Assembly (NCBI GenBank): GCA_011033025.1
Contig: WFMF01000053.1
Span: 434,001-498,000 of the forward strand
Direction: 5' to 3'
Length of the DNA: 64,000 nucleotides
Source of the DNA: Beroe forskalii
Lineage: Eukaryota; Ctenophora; Nuda; Beroida; Beroidae
Shown here: positions 11,181 through 21,768 of the stretch, piece after piece
Layout: each line of letters begins with the position of its first letter
Position numbering within the stretch: the first letter of the stretch is position 1
Translations under genes and position numbers: made by a program
Notes under the pieces: generated by a model
Told to the model about the DNA's origin: nothing
What the model saw: the letters and a program-made list of their open reading frames with translations, nothing else
Databases searched by the model: none

Positions 11181-12249
11181 TATAACAGAGTGTTTGATTG
11201 TGTGAGTATTGAATCAGAGTATCAGTACTATATTCCATATATTTTGATTTATATTATCACTTTTCTGCCCGTAAAAGCGGCAAGCCTCCACGGAGGTTTT
11301 CAATCCAATCCTGGAGCTTCCAAAGTTGTTCCAGCTCTCAAGAAATAGACGATGACGATCACTATATTATATCATATTTACATATATCACAATCGCAGTT
11401 GTTCAAGTTCAACAGTTCAATGACTATATAAGTATAAATATAGTATAGTATCAGTTATGTAATAAATCTATATGATATCTATGGTAAGAAGGTGAATCGA
11501 TAGGTATAACTTATTGGATAGAATATTGATTATATCACGGACTATAAGTTTCACGGACCTACAGCTTCACGCTTAATCCTATCACTTCAAGTTTTTTTAA
11601 ACAAAAATTCGATATTTTCGGCTCGATTTGAATATTCAATTGATGGTTTTTTAATATTTTTCGTTAATAAATGATCAATTCCCAAATCGCATTTACTGTG
11701 CATGAGCAATGAGCATGAACAAGCTAATGCAACTTATTAACAAAATAACATTAACAAGAAGTATAAATTTCAGAAGAATGTTATAATTTGTGCGTTTAAA
11801 AAGAAGAAGTCAGAAAATTTGCGAACGTAGCCTAAAAATTTTAAGAGGAAACACTGGATATAATATTCACGGACCCGAAAATCACGGACATATTAAGTAC
11901 CTTTATCATGGTCATAGTTTTCATGGGCATTATATAATATTGACGCTGAGGTGCTCAACGAGATTTCGATGTTCAATTTCGTGTACCTAAATATAATAGA
12001 CCCTTACCTTTGCATAGAGCTGACATATTGCGAGATAAAGTGTCGTGAGATGAAGTCACTTCATCTCACGACACTTCAGAAGTGTCGTGACGTGAGATGA
12101 AATGTCCGTTCCCCAAAAATGAACTCGTCATAGAAATAAAGCTCTAAGATGAGACTCCTGTTATCGAATTTTAAAGTTTTAAATTATTGTATTGTAAGAT
12201 TTGATTATATGATATTGCTATATTGATAAGTTGGCAAATGACCACATTG

Positions 12250-12655
12250 CAAAATCGCCGACTCGGCGCCGATCGGCGCCCGTCCGGCGCCGATCAGCGC
12301 TGATCGGCGCCGATCGGCGCTGATCGGCGCTGGTCGGCGCCGATCAGCGCCGGTTAGGCGCCGATCGGTGGTACCGCCGATCGGCGCTGATCGGCGCCGA
12401 TCGGCGCCGATGGAAATCGGCATCTTTTCATCGGCGGTCGTAGGCGCTGATCGGCGCCGATCAGCGCCGATCGGCGCCGATCGGCGCCGATCAGCGCAGC
12501 CAGCCCCGATCGGCGCCGATCTGCCCCCGATCGGCGCCGATCAGCGCCGATAAAAACACCTGTATAAGGGAAGCTGTCTGGTGCATTTTATTCCAGATTT
12601 CCCCGTGATTTTCCCATCGGCGCCGATCGGCGCTGATCGGCGCCGATCGGCGCCG
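12250..12655. repeat. GGCGCC foldback cluster in copy A
   Basis: Repeated GATCGGCGCCGATC-type palindromes. The matching cluster in copy B is at 18603-19008. Confidence 0.8.
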
Positions 12656-13430
12656 ATGGGGAATTTTTTAAAAATTTCAAGCTTGGACAGGAAAACGAGA
12701 TATCCGCGGATTTTATCGCATTTGACCGACTCTAACGATCAGGATTATGTTATGGTTTGTAATTATATAATATGTTTTATATGCTTGGACGTCATTGTCA
12801 TACTCATAGATAATGAAGGCTCCCGTTTACATGGGAGGCCGACCTTATTAACTTAAAATGTAAGAATACCTGATGATAATATTAATACGTCGATGATTTC
12901 AAATAAAAAGACATACAATGGACTGTAGTGATGAATGATTTTTGCACGTGATGAATGATTTTTGCACGTGTTGCTTTGCACGTGTAACCATAGTAACGGC
13001 GGGTAGTACAAGTAATAGTATTGTTTAGATGGAGCCGATTTTAGCGTTCGCACTTTTACAGAAAAAACTTTTGGTTGGATGGACTTTTAAACAAGCGCTA
13101 TCCCGGGCACCTCTCGGACACCGCACGGACTTCGGCGGACTTCAGCGGTCTCCGCCAAAATTTTTGGTATCTGTCCCATATAACTCCGGCCGAGTGACGC
13201 CACAGATCAACACCTCAATCTTTATGAGTTTATGTATCCTAAACCTTATTTTTGCCCTAACCATAACCATAACCTCAATCCTGGCCCTAAACCTAACAAA
13301 TGCTGACCCTCATCCTGATCCTTTAGCCCCAACACTTTTTGGGTTAGGGTTAGGGTTTGGGCTAGGGTTTGGGTTAGGGTTTGGGTTTGGGTTTGGGTTT
13401 GGGTTTGGGCTTGGGTTTGGGTTTTGGTTA

Positions 13431-15408
13431 GGGTAAAACGGGGTGGAGTGGGACAGGAGGTAAAGAGGGACAAATTGGGGTGAAATGGAACACCTGGGGG
13501 GAAAGTGGGACACTTAACGAAATTTCAAAAAAACTTCACGTATGCAAAGATATGGTGAAGACTACACTTTGGGTAAGAGGAACACTGTCAAAATGATGCA
13601 TAAGACCGATGTGGGGTAAAGTGGGACAAATTTTTGAAAATTTTCCAAAGCAACACCCCAACAGTATTTCATGCAATAAAAGCCACTGGGTAAAGTGGGA
13701 CAGTCATATTTTGTATACTTTACCCATTGTGGGGGTAAAGTGGTACAGCAATAACACTTGATTTTCATAATGATCTAGACATTTATTTGTTATAATTTAG
13801 ATGGAATTTTATTGCCAACAAGACTTTACAGGTGAGTGGGGAAAGTGGAACAGGAATATAATCTTGATTCTTGGATTGGTGGGGTAATGTGGGACAATTG
13901 ATAAAAAGTATGAACTGATCGGAAATCGCCCTGTTTTTGTGACTTATGTATGAGAATATCAATAATGCCTATTAAAACTTTTAATACAGCATCACGAATT
14001 AAAATTATTGATTTCTATTGAATTTTTGACAATTTTTGCGCAACGTCTTCCCCCCAAATTATTATACCATATCATTTAGTGCTATTTTCAAGAATAATAA
14101 AGCATATTACAACCAAAGTGAAAAATCTTGATGAAAAACAACCTCCACAGCATAACTGTTTCCTTAGGAATACATGATTTCATTTGATCTGACTTGACTG
14201 TCCCTTTCCCCACTAACATGATTTTCAATAACAATAAAATTTCATGCCTGAGAAACTTATAAGGGATGTTTTAGGAACAAATTATGAATTACAAATGCTT
14301 TTATTGCTTATATTGTGATAATTATCCTTGTTAACTATCAGTGTCCCTCTTTCCCCCACAACGTGTTAATTTTAGGTAATTACATTTTTTCATTAAATTT
14401 CGTCATTTTGGGCTTCATGCAGATGGCAACTGAACCGTTGGAATGGAGAAAAATCAATAAATGGTTCCCATACAACAAATTTACAAAGTTTTTAGGTGAG
14501 CGCGGGTAAAGTGGGACATTTTTAAAAAGGCTGTAAATTGGCCAAAAACCAAAATTCTTGCCAAAGGGGTACTTATTTTCCATGTTTGGCCATATATGAA
14601 CCTCTTTATGAAATTTGAAAGTTTAAATCTAAAGAATAATTTTGGGGTAAAGTGGACCAATTATTTAAATCCTTTAATTTTGCCCAATTAGACTCAATCA
14701 TTCTTTTTCCAAAGTGGTTCATTCGACTTACTCTAAAGAACTGTACATGTCCAATGAAAAATAAACTTCTGAAATGGTTATCTCAGAGCTACAGAGACTG
14801 TCCCTCTTTACCTCCACATGAGGGGTGAAGTCATGCCATTACACACTTTTTCGAGCTAGTGGGGGCCAAGGCCCCCCCTAGATTTTTTCTAGGGGGGGCC
14901 TTTTGAAAACTACGGGGGGCCAAAATTTACATAAGCAAATTTTCATTTTCCATAGCCCTACTTTTCACTATTTTGCATAAAAATACAACAATAATCATAT
15001 TTTATTCATTGATTCAACTTTAAAAAAGGTGAATTTCAGGAAAATTTCTGTCTAAATGACGTAAATCTTCACTTCCTTTCTATGTTCAAATTTTTTGAGA
15101 AAATCTTAGGTAGGGCCAAGCCCCCCCCCTAAGATTTTTCTAGAGGGGGCCTTTTGAAAACTAGGGGGGGCCTGGCCCCCCCTAAGGGGGGGCCGTGTAG
15201 TCCCATGGGTGAAGTGGAACATGCCGCGGGGAAAGATGGACAGCTTTTTTCTACATGAAAACCATTGGTTGAGATTTTTTCGGCCAAACCAATGGAAAGA
15301 GGAAGGTTTCATTGCTAAAATCATCAACCAAAAATTAATTTTTTGTTGAAACTGTGACTGTGGCATTAGAATATGTCTCAAATTGTCCCACTTCACCCCG
15401 TTTTACCC
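13431..15408. mobile_element. 1978-bp TA-flanked transposon with perfect empty site
   Basis: Ends GGGTAAAACGGGGTG and CACCCCGTTTTACCC are perfect inverted repeats; a second inverted block, AGTGGGACA/TGTCCCACT, follows inward. TA is at both edges (13429-13430, 15409-15410). Copy B carries the uninterrupted GGTTAGGGTTCCGG at 21107, so removing the element plus one TA restores the site exactly. A TA duplication indicates a Tc1/mariner-type mechanism. There is no transposase ORF, so it is non-autonomous. The interior has about a dozen scattered GGGTAAAGTGGGACA-like motifs in both orientations. Confidence 0.85.
14861..15194. mobile_element. Nested small element with GGGGGCC ends
   Basis: Both ends carry GGGGGCCAAGGCCCCCCC-like and TTTTCTAGGGGGGGCCTTTT-like blocks. 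The blocks are repeated directly and as inverted copies, enclosing about 200 bp of AT-rich sequence. It lies within the TA-flanked element. Confidence 0.5.
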
Positions 15409-15529
15409 TAGGGTTCCGGTTAGGGGTTGAGTTTGGGTTAGGGTTTTGGTTAGGGTTTGGGTTCGGGTTTGGGCTTGGGTTTGGGTTTAACCCATCCATT
15501 TCAACACATGACCCACTCCTAGTCCTACC

Positions 15530-15991
15530 TTATCGGACATATAATTATCACGGACTTTAGTTTCACGGACCTCAAACTTCACGGACATAAATATTCACGC
15601 TTGATCCTGCCATTCAAATTTTCAACAACAATTCGAAAATTTCGGCTCGTTTTTTTCCAATTTTTCTTCCATGATTTGAATACTCGAATTGAATATTTTT
15701 CAATATTTTTCGTTAATAAGTGATAAATTTTCATATCGCAGTTACTGAGCATGAAAAAGAAGTACAATCTCCTGATGAATTTTATTATTTGCGCGGTTAA
15801 AGAGATGACGTAAAAATTTTTTGCAGCTCTAGCCGAGAAATTTTGAGAGGAAATACTGGGCTTAATTTTCACGGACCTGAAAATCACGGACATTAGTATC
15901 ACGGACATATTTTTCACGGACATAAATATTCACGCTGAGGTGCTCAGCGTGACTGTAATGTCCGTGATTATTATCTTATTATGTCCGATAA
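15530..15991. mobile_element. 462-bp MITE with TTATCGGACATA ends
   Basis: The left end TTATCGGACATATAATTATC and right end CTTATTATGTCCGATAA are inverted repeats. Inside each end lie several CACGGAC-based subterminal repeats (TTTCACGGACCT, AATCACGGACAT). Fragments recur at 1457 and, more diverged, at 11530-12000 and 17890-18320. No ORF of note. Confidence 0.75.
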
Positions 15992-17205
15992 AGTATCAAG
16001 AATTACAAATTTATTTCATTGTCATGAAAGTGAAACATATTTTGAAGAATTATTTTAGAATTTTTTTTTCTCGTTTTTCCAACCGAACCACAGGCTATGT
16101 TCTAGGACGAGAAGCTTGCGGGATGGTACAATGATTGTGTGTGCGTGTACATCACAGCTTAATAGGCACACACGAAAAATAGACGGTTAACACTCATCGA
16201 CATTCCACTTTATGCTGTGATAATGACGCGGTATCTCATCCACTTGTTTATCTACAAGTACATGTACAACATATTCGATATTACATCATCACACACAGAT
16301 ATATATTAGGGGGACATTAGTGATGCAATTAGACCCTTTCATTGCATTATACCCCAACACACTGATATTGAACAAACAATCTAATTTGCCTTCATAATAA
16401 TTACTAATTAGTTTATTCTCAGAGGCGGATTTGGGACAGGCATGTAATTCGATTGAATATCCGCATAACAGCTCAGAGGGAAGTGAATACAAATTGGATC
16501 AGACGCGAGTATCTAATTAGCGGGCGTGCGCGGAGTAACGAATTAATTGAATGAGTGTCGTCACGTGGGTGTCAGGTGAGGTAGTGTCACGTGACCAATT
16601 CATGGGAGGAGAGGTGTCACGTGGGTTCATTTTCAAATCAAAATATCTCATGCTAGGAATGAACTACAGCGAAAAGACTTAGCTTGTCGGAATCAGCACA
16701 ATCTTCCTATCAGATGAGCTTCGTATATCAAAAATTCATGATTCAGTGGGAGCCTCTATGAAATTGCCTCCCGGGTGATATGAATTAATGAGTTATAATT
16801 AAAATTATAGTGGGAGTTAATGCGTACTTTCATAATCATAGAATTTCAAAGCATGTTAAAATTTAAAAATTGTCAAAAATAATATAAATATAAATAAAAC
16901 GACGACACCGATATACTTATAGCTATGCGTATTTTATATCCAGATGCATATCGTCATCTTTGAAAATGTAGGTATGTATCGTCATCTTTGAAAAACACAT
17001 TATAAAATACGCATATTTCATTTTTAACGCAGTATTATCTAATCAATAAATAATAATGCAATATTATCAATAAATAATACGTCAATGAAAATACGTTTAA
17101 TATAATGATAGTAGTAATACGTCGGTACTATCACTCAATACTATATCGTATCACTCCTCTACACTAAAAACTAATAATAACAGAGACAACCTTGTCACGT
17201 TTTAG
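15992..17205. other. Intergenic/intronic, no gene seen
   Basis: AT-rich single-copy-looking sequence. It contains an E-box cluster at 16562-16623 and a direct repeat ATCGTCATCTTTGAAAA at 16943 and 16979. These sit inside a small inverted repeat ATGCGTATTTTAT/ATAAAATACGCAT (about 16926-17015). Confidence 0.5.
16562..16623. promoter_or_regulatory. Cluster of three CACGTG E-boxes
   Basis: CACGTG occurs at 16562-16567, 16588-16593 and 16618-16623, each preceded by GT (GTCACGTG). The spacing is 26 and 30 bases. GTCACGTG is the bHLH-zip (MITF/TFE/USF) type of site. No gene start is visible nearby, so function is open. Confidence 0.35.
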
Positions 17206-17207
17206 GG

Positions 17208-17440
17208 CACTCAGGGCACAGGGCACCACGTTAGGGCACTCAGGGCACCACGCCAGGGCACCCAGGGCACCACGCCAGGGCACTCAAGGGCACTAAACGT
17301 ACGTGAGGGCACTAAAGGGCACTACATCAGGGCACTTAGGGCACTACGCCAGGGCACTCAAGGGCACTAAACGTACGTGAGGGCACTAAATGGCACTACA
17401 TCAGGGCACTGGGGCACTACGTGAGGGCACTCCGCGAGGT
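17208..17440 (+). repeat. AGGGCACT minisatellite
   Basis: Tandem units of 17-30 bp built on AGGGCACTCAGGGCACCACG, with a longer sub-unit AGGGCACTAAACGTACGTG repeated. About 230 bp. Confidence 0.9.
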
Positions 17441-18602
17441 CACCCGTTAACTTACAATATCTATTTGCCGTGTTTAATACTATTATTATAATTCACCCTG
17501 CTTATTTACCTGATTAATTTAACCCAGTTAACCTGCTCCATTTATTAGAGTACTGTCTTTACATTTACAATATAATCAGTATTATATTCCATATATTTTG
17601 GATTTATTTTCACTTTTTCTGCCTGTAAAGCGGCAAGCCTCCACGGAGGTTTTCAAATCAATCCTGAGCTTCCAAAGTTGTTCCAGCTCTCAAGAAATAG
17701 ACGATGACGATCACTATATATTATATCATTTACATATATCACAATCGCAGTTGTCTAAGTTCAACAGTTCAATGACTATATAAGTATAAATATAGTATAC
17801 TGTAGTATCAGTTATGTAATAAATCTATATGATATCTATGGTAAGAAGGTGAATCGATAGGTATAACTTATTGGATAGAATATTGATTATATCACGGACT
17901 ATAAGTTTCACGGACCTACAGCTTCACGCTTAATCCTATCACTTCAAGTTTTTTTAAACAAAAATTCGATATTTTCGGCTCGATTTGAATATTCAATTGA
18001 TGGTTTTTTAATATTTTTCGTTAATTATAAATGATCAATTCCCAAATCGCATTTACTGTGCATGAGCAATGAGCATGAACAAGCTAATGCAACTTAACAA
18101 AATAACATTAACAAGAAGTATAAATTTCAGAAGAATGTTATAATTTGTGCGTTTAAAAAGAAGAAGTCAGAAAATTTGCGAACGTAGCCTAAAAATTTTA
18201 AGAGGAAATACTGGATATAATATTCACGGACCCGAAAATCACGGACATATTAAGTACCTTTATCATGGTCATAGTTTTCATGGGCATTATATAATATTGA
18301 CGCTGAGGTGCTCAACGAGATTTCGATGTTCAATTTCGTGTACCTAAATATAATAGACCCTTACCTTTGCATAGAGCTGACATATTGCGAGATAAAGTGT
18401 CGTGAGATGAATTTTCATCTCACGACACTTCAGAAGTGTCGTGACGTGAGATGAAATGTCCGTTCCCCAAAAATGAACTCGTCATAGAAATAAAGCTCTA
18501 AGATGAGACTCCTGTTATCGAATTTTAAAGTTTTAAATTATTGTATTGTAAGATTTGATTATATGATATTGCTATATTGATAAGTTGGCAAATGACCACA
18601 TT

Positions 18603-19008
18603 GCAAAATCGCCGACTCGGCGCCGATCGGCGCCCGTCCGGCGCCGATCAGCGCTGATCGGCGCCGATCGGCGCTGATCGGCGCTGGTCGGCGCCGATCA
18701 GCGCCGGCTAGGCGCCGATCGGTGGTACCGCCGATCGGCGCTGATCGGCGCCGATCGGCGCCGATGGGAAATCGGCATCTTTTTCATCGGCGGTCGTAGG
18801 CGCTGATCGGCGCCGATCAGCGCCGATCGGCGCCGATCGGCGCCGATCAGCGGCCAGCCCCGATCGGCGCCGATCTGCCCCGATCGGCGCCGATCAGCGC
18901 CGATAAAAACACCTGTATAAGGGAAGCTGTCTGGGCATTTTATTCCAGATTTCCCGTGATTTTTCCCATCGGCGCCGATCGGCTGATCGGCGCCGATCGG
19001 CGCCGATG
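18603..19008. repeat. GGCGCC foldback cluster in copy B
   Basis: Same palindromic units as 12250-12655 with small indels. Confidence 0.8.
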
Positions 19009-19733
19009 GGGAATTTTTAAAAATTTCAAGCTTGGACAGGAAAACGAGATATCCGCGGATTTTATCGCATTTGACCGACTCTAACGATCAGATTATGTTA
19101 TGGTTTGTAATTATATAATATGTTTTATATGCTTGGACGTCATTGTCATACTCATAGATAATGAAGGCTCCCCGTTTACATGGGAGGCCGACCTTATTAA
19201 CTTAAAATGTAAGAATACCTGATGATAATATTAATACGTCGATGATTTCAAATAAAAAGACATACAATGGACTGTAGTGATGAATGATTTTGCACGTGAT
19301 GAATGATTTTTTGCACGTGTTGCTTTGCACGTGTAACCATAGTAACGGCGGGTAGTACAAGTAATAGTATTGTTTAGATGGAGCCGATTTTAGCGTTCGC
19401 ACTTTTACAGAAAAAACTTTTGGTTGGATGGACTTTTAAACAAGCGCTATCCCCGGGCACCTCTCGACACCGCACGGACTTCGGCGGACTTCAGCGGTCT
19501 CCGCCAAAATTTTTGGTATCTGTCCCATATAACTCCGGCCGAGTGACGCCACAGATCAACACCTCAATCTTTATGAGTTTATGTATCCTAAAACCTTATT
19601 TTTGCCCTAACCATAACCATAACCTCAATCCTGGCCCTAAACCTAACAAATGCTGACCCTCATCCTGATCCTTTAGCCCCAACACTTTTTGGGTTAGGGT
19701 TAGGGTTTGGGCTAGGGTTTGGGTTAGGGTTTG

Positions 19734-21054
19734 CCCATATCAATATCGTAATTGATTGGTCGTCCCCAAGAAAATATTTGGTTCTCCTTATTTTCGGCAA
19801 GCGCATCCCCGAAATTGGCAAAAAATACTGTCATAATGTATGACGAAATAAAACGTTTATTTGCTCAAATTATTTGACAGAAGTATGTGCGGTTTATAGG
19901 TAATTATAAATTAAGGCTTATATAAATATTCAGGAGTCGTGTAAGACTTAACTGGACGGTAGAAAATTAATATCTATCAACTTATCTATCTATTTACCTA
20001 CAATCATCGATTTAGATTGCGTGTAAATTTAAAGAGATATTCGTGATTTTCACACTTAAAATTGTCACGTGTGAGGATACTCAATGCATGAAAAGCTAAC
20101 AAAATACTAGATGTATTCTACAAGTACTACAACTGCTTATTAATTGTAATTGAGTTAGTCGGGTGAACGTTCAAAAATATAATATTAACTTAATAAAGAA
20201 AATACGTACATTTTATCAACAAAGTAGGTACAAAGGTTCCTACATCTAAGTACCTACAACTTGCAAAACGAAACGGCTGCTTGAAACGGCTTGATGAGTA
20301 CAGTGTGACGACTATTATATGATAACATAGCGATACAAAATTTTGGTATGTAATAAAGTCGGAACCTACATGCTTATACGATTATTAGATTATTGAGATC
20401 ATCACTGCTTCTGTCTGGTACGAGGACACTGCTTCTCCTTCTTACGCTTGAGTACAACGTATTTGATATTTCAATCATTGCGATCTCTCTCCAGAAATTC
20501 GATTTGTTTTCCTGCTCTGCTCGGGCTCGAAAACCAAAGTTACAGAAAACCAAATCTAATTACAAAATGAATTATCCAACGTTAATCTATGTTTTTCGCT
20601 CTCGAGGGGGATCGGAAAACCCATCGCCATTGCTCCCCACCGCTCCCCAAAGTATCACTTTCACAGCTTTAGAGACTTATAGGCGCTCACCAGTACTTGC
20701 GTCTTGCATACTTCTAATATATATGATTAAATAGTGACATTATATAGTGACATATCATATCCTATTGTGTAAACCCCGCAGAAAATAGGCGGTTGAAATT
20801 ACAACATTTCACTATGATGATGACGACATTTTAACTGCCCATTTTTCCTATGCGCTATAAAAATCAGAGTTGTATAATTATAGAATTATAAGCTAACGCA
20901 GGAATCAGGATGGAGAGATTGTCTGCCTGATTGTTTTCGCTGCAAAATTTGAACGAAAACTGTTGAATACTCGAATAATTTTAATCAGTTTCTGAATTTG
21001 ACCCTTTTTGGTCGTCTCCATATGGTCTTCCGCTCTCAATGATATTGATTAGGG
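19734..21054. mobile_element. 1321-bp hAT-like non-autonomous element
   Basis: The ends CCCATATCAATATC (left) and CCCTAATCAATATC (right, reverse complement) are imperfect inverted repeats. AGGGTTTG is present on both sides (19726-19733 and 21055-21062), an 8-bp duplication as expected for hAT. Copy A shows the uninterrupted repeat. The host site is a TTTGGG tract, so the exact duplication length is less certain. The 113-codon frame at 20393-20734 has no family signature, and I do not call it a gene. Confidence 0.75.
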
Positions 21055-21186
21055 AGGGTTTGGGTTTGGGTTTGGGTTTGGGTTTGGGCTTGGGTTTGGG
21101 TTTTGGTTAGGGTTCCGGTTAGGGGTTGAGTTTGGGGGTTTTGGTTAGGGTTTGGGTTCGGGTTTGGGGCTTTGGGTTTGGGTTTG

Positions 21187-21768
21187 ATATTCGATTTTTT
21201 TAACATTTCTGCGTTTGAGACATTATTTTATGGTATAGGTGTTGATTATGTTTTTAGCAAGTACATTATGACGTAAGGTATTCGCAGTGCTCTAATTGCA
21301 TAAGGAGTAGCCGAGTGCTATAAATTAGCGAACTATAATCATTAATCACATGAGATTATAACGAGGAATCAACCGAGTGAAATTTAATTGCCCATACAAC
21401 GTGACGTTACCTACAATAACTCTAGTAATATGAACAGTCAGATTATGAAAATTGCATAGATGAGTTATAATATAATCTGCAAGTAATGAGTACTATAATT
21501 TGCATGTAAGTGAAATAATGTGATTTGGTATGTGTCATTATTACAAAATCAATAGATTTTAACATAGATAAAATAAGTGATCGTGGCTCAGACCTCAGTA
21601 TCTATTTCATGAAATAACTTAATTATGCTATGGATATTCTATGATTCAGGACTGATTATGGCTGTGATAATCTGATCTTTGAACTAAACTTTGAATCGTT
21701 TATATCACAACAGTTTCACAAGCTCACGAAACGATACATATAAGAAAGAAATTATAACAATAAAATTC
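21187..21768. other. No gene; 3' flank of the hAT-like gene
   Basis: AT-rich sequence without ORFs of interest, between the TTTGGG tract and the transposase stop codon at 21769. Confidence 0.5.

Larger units (their letters stand above)
11222..15495 (+). repeat. Duplicated segment, copy A (with a 1978-bp later insertion)
   Basis: From TATTCCATATATTTTG near 11230 to the TTTGGG tract at 13430, and again at 15411-15495, the sequence matches 17576-21186 almost base for base. Only single-base and short indel differences show. The segment holds CACGGAC repeats, a palindrome around TGTCGTGAGATGAAGT (12038-12075) also present in copy B, and a GGCGCC cluster at 12250-12655. I see no convincing gene in it. 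Confidence 0.9.
17576..21186 (+). repeat. Duplicated segment, copy B (with a 1321-bp later insertion)
   Basis: Near-identical to copy A (11222-15495). The continuity is broken only by the insertion at 19734-21054. It keeps the site that is empty of copy A's TA-flanked transposon. Small differences include copy A's extra AGTC in the palindrome near 12050, short indels in the GGCGCC cluster and missing bases in homopolymers. Confidence 0.9.

Noticed and set aside
20393-20734. 113-codon ORF
   Set aside because: It sits inside a non-autonomous hAT-like insertion absent from the sister copy and has no family signature.
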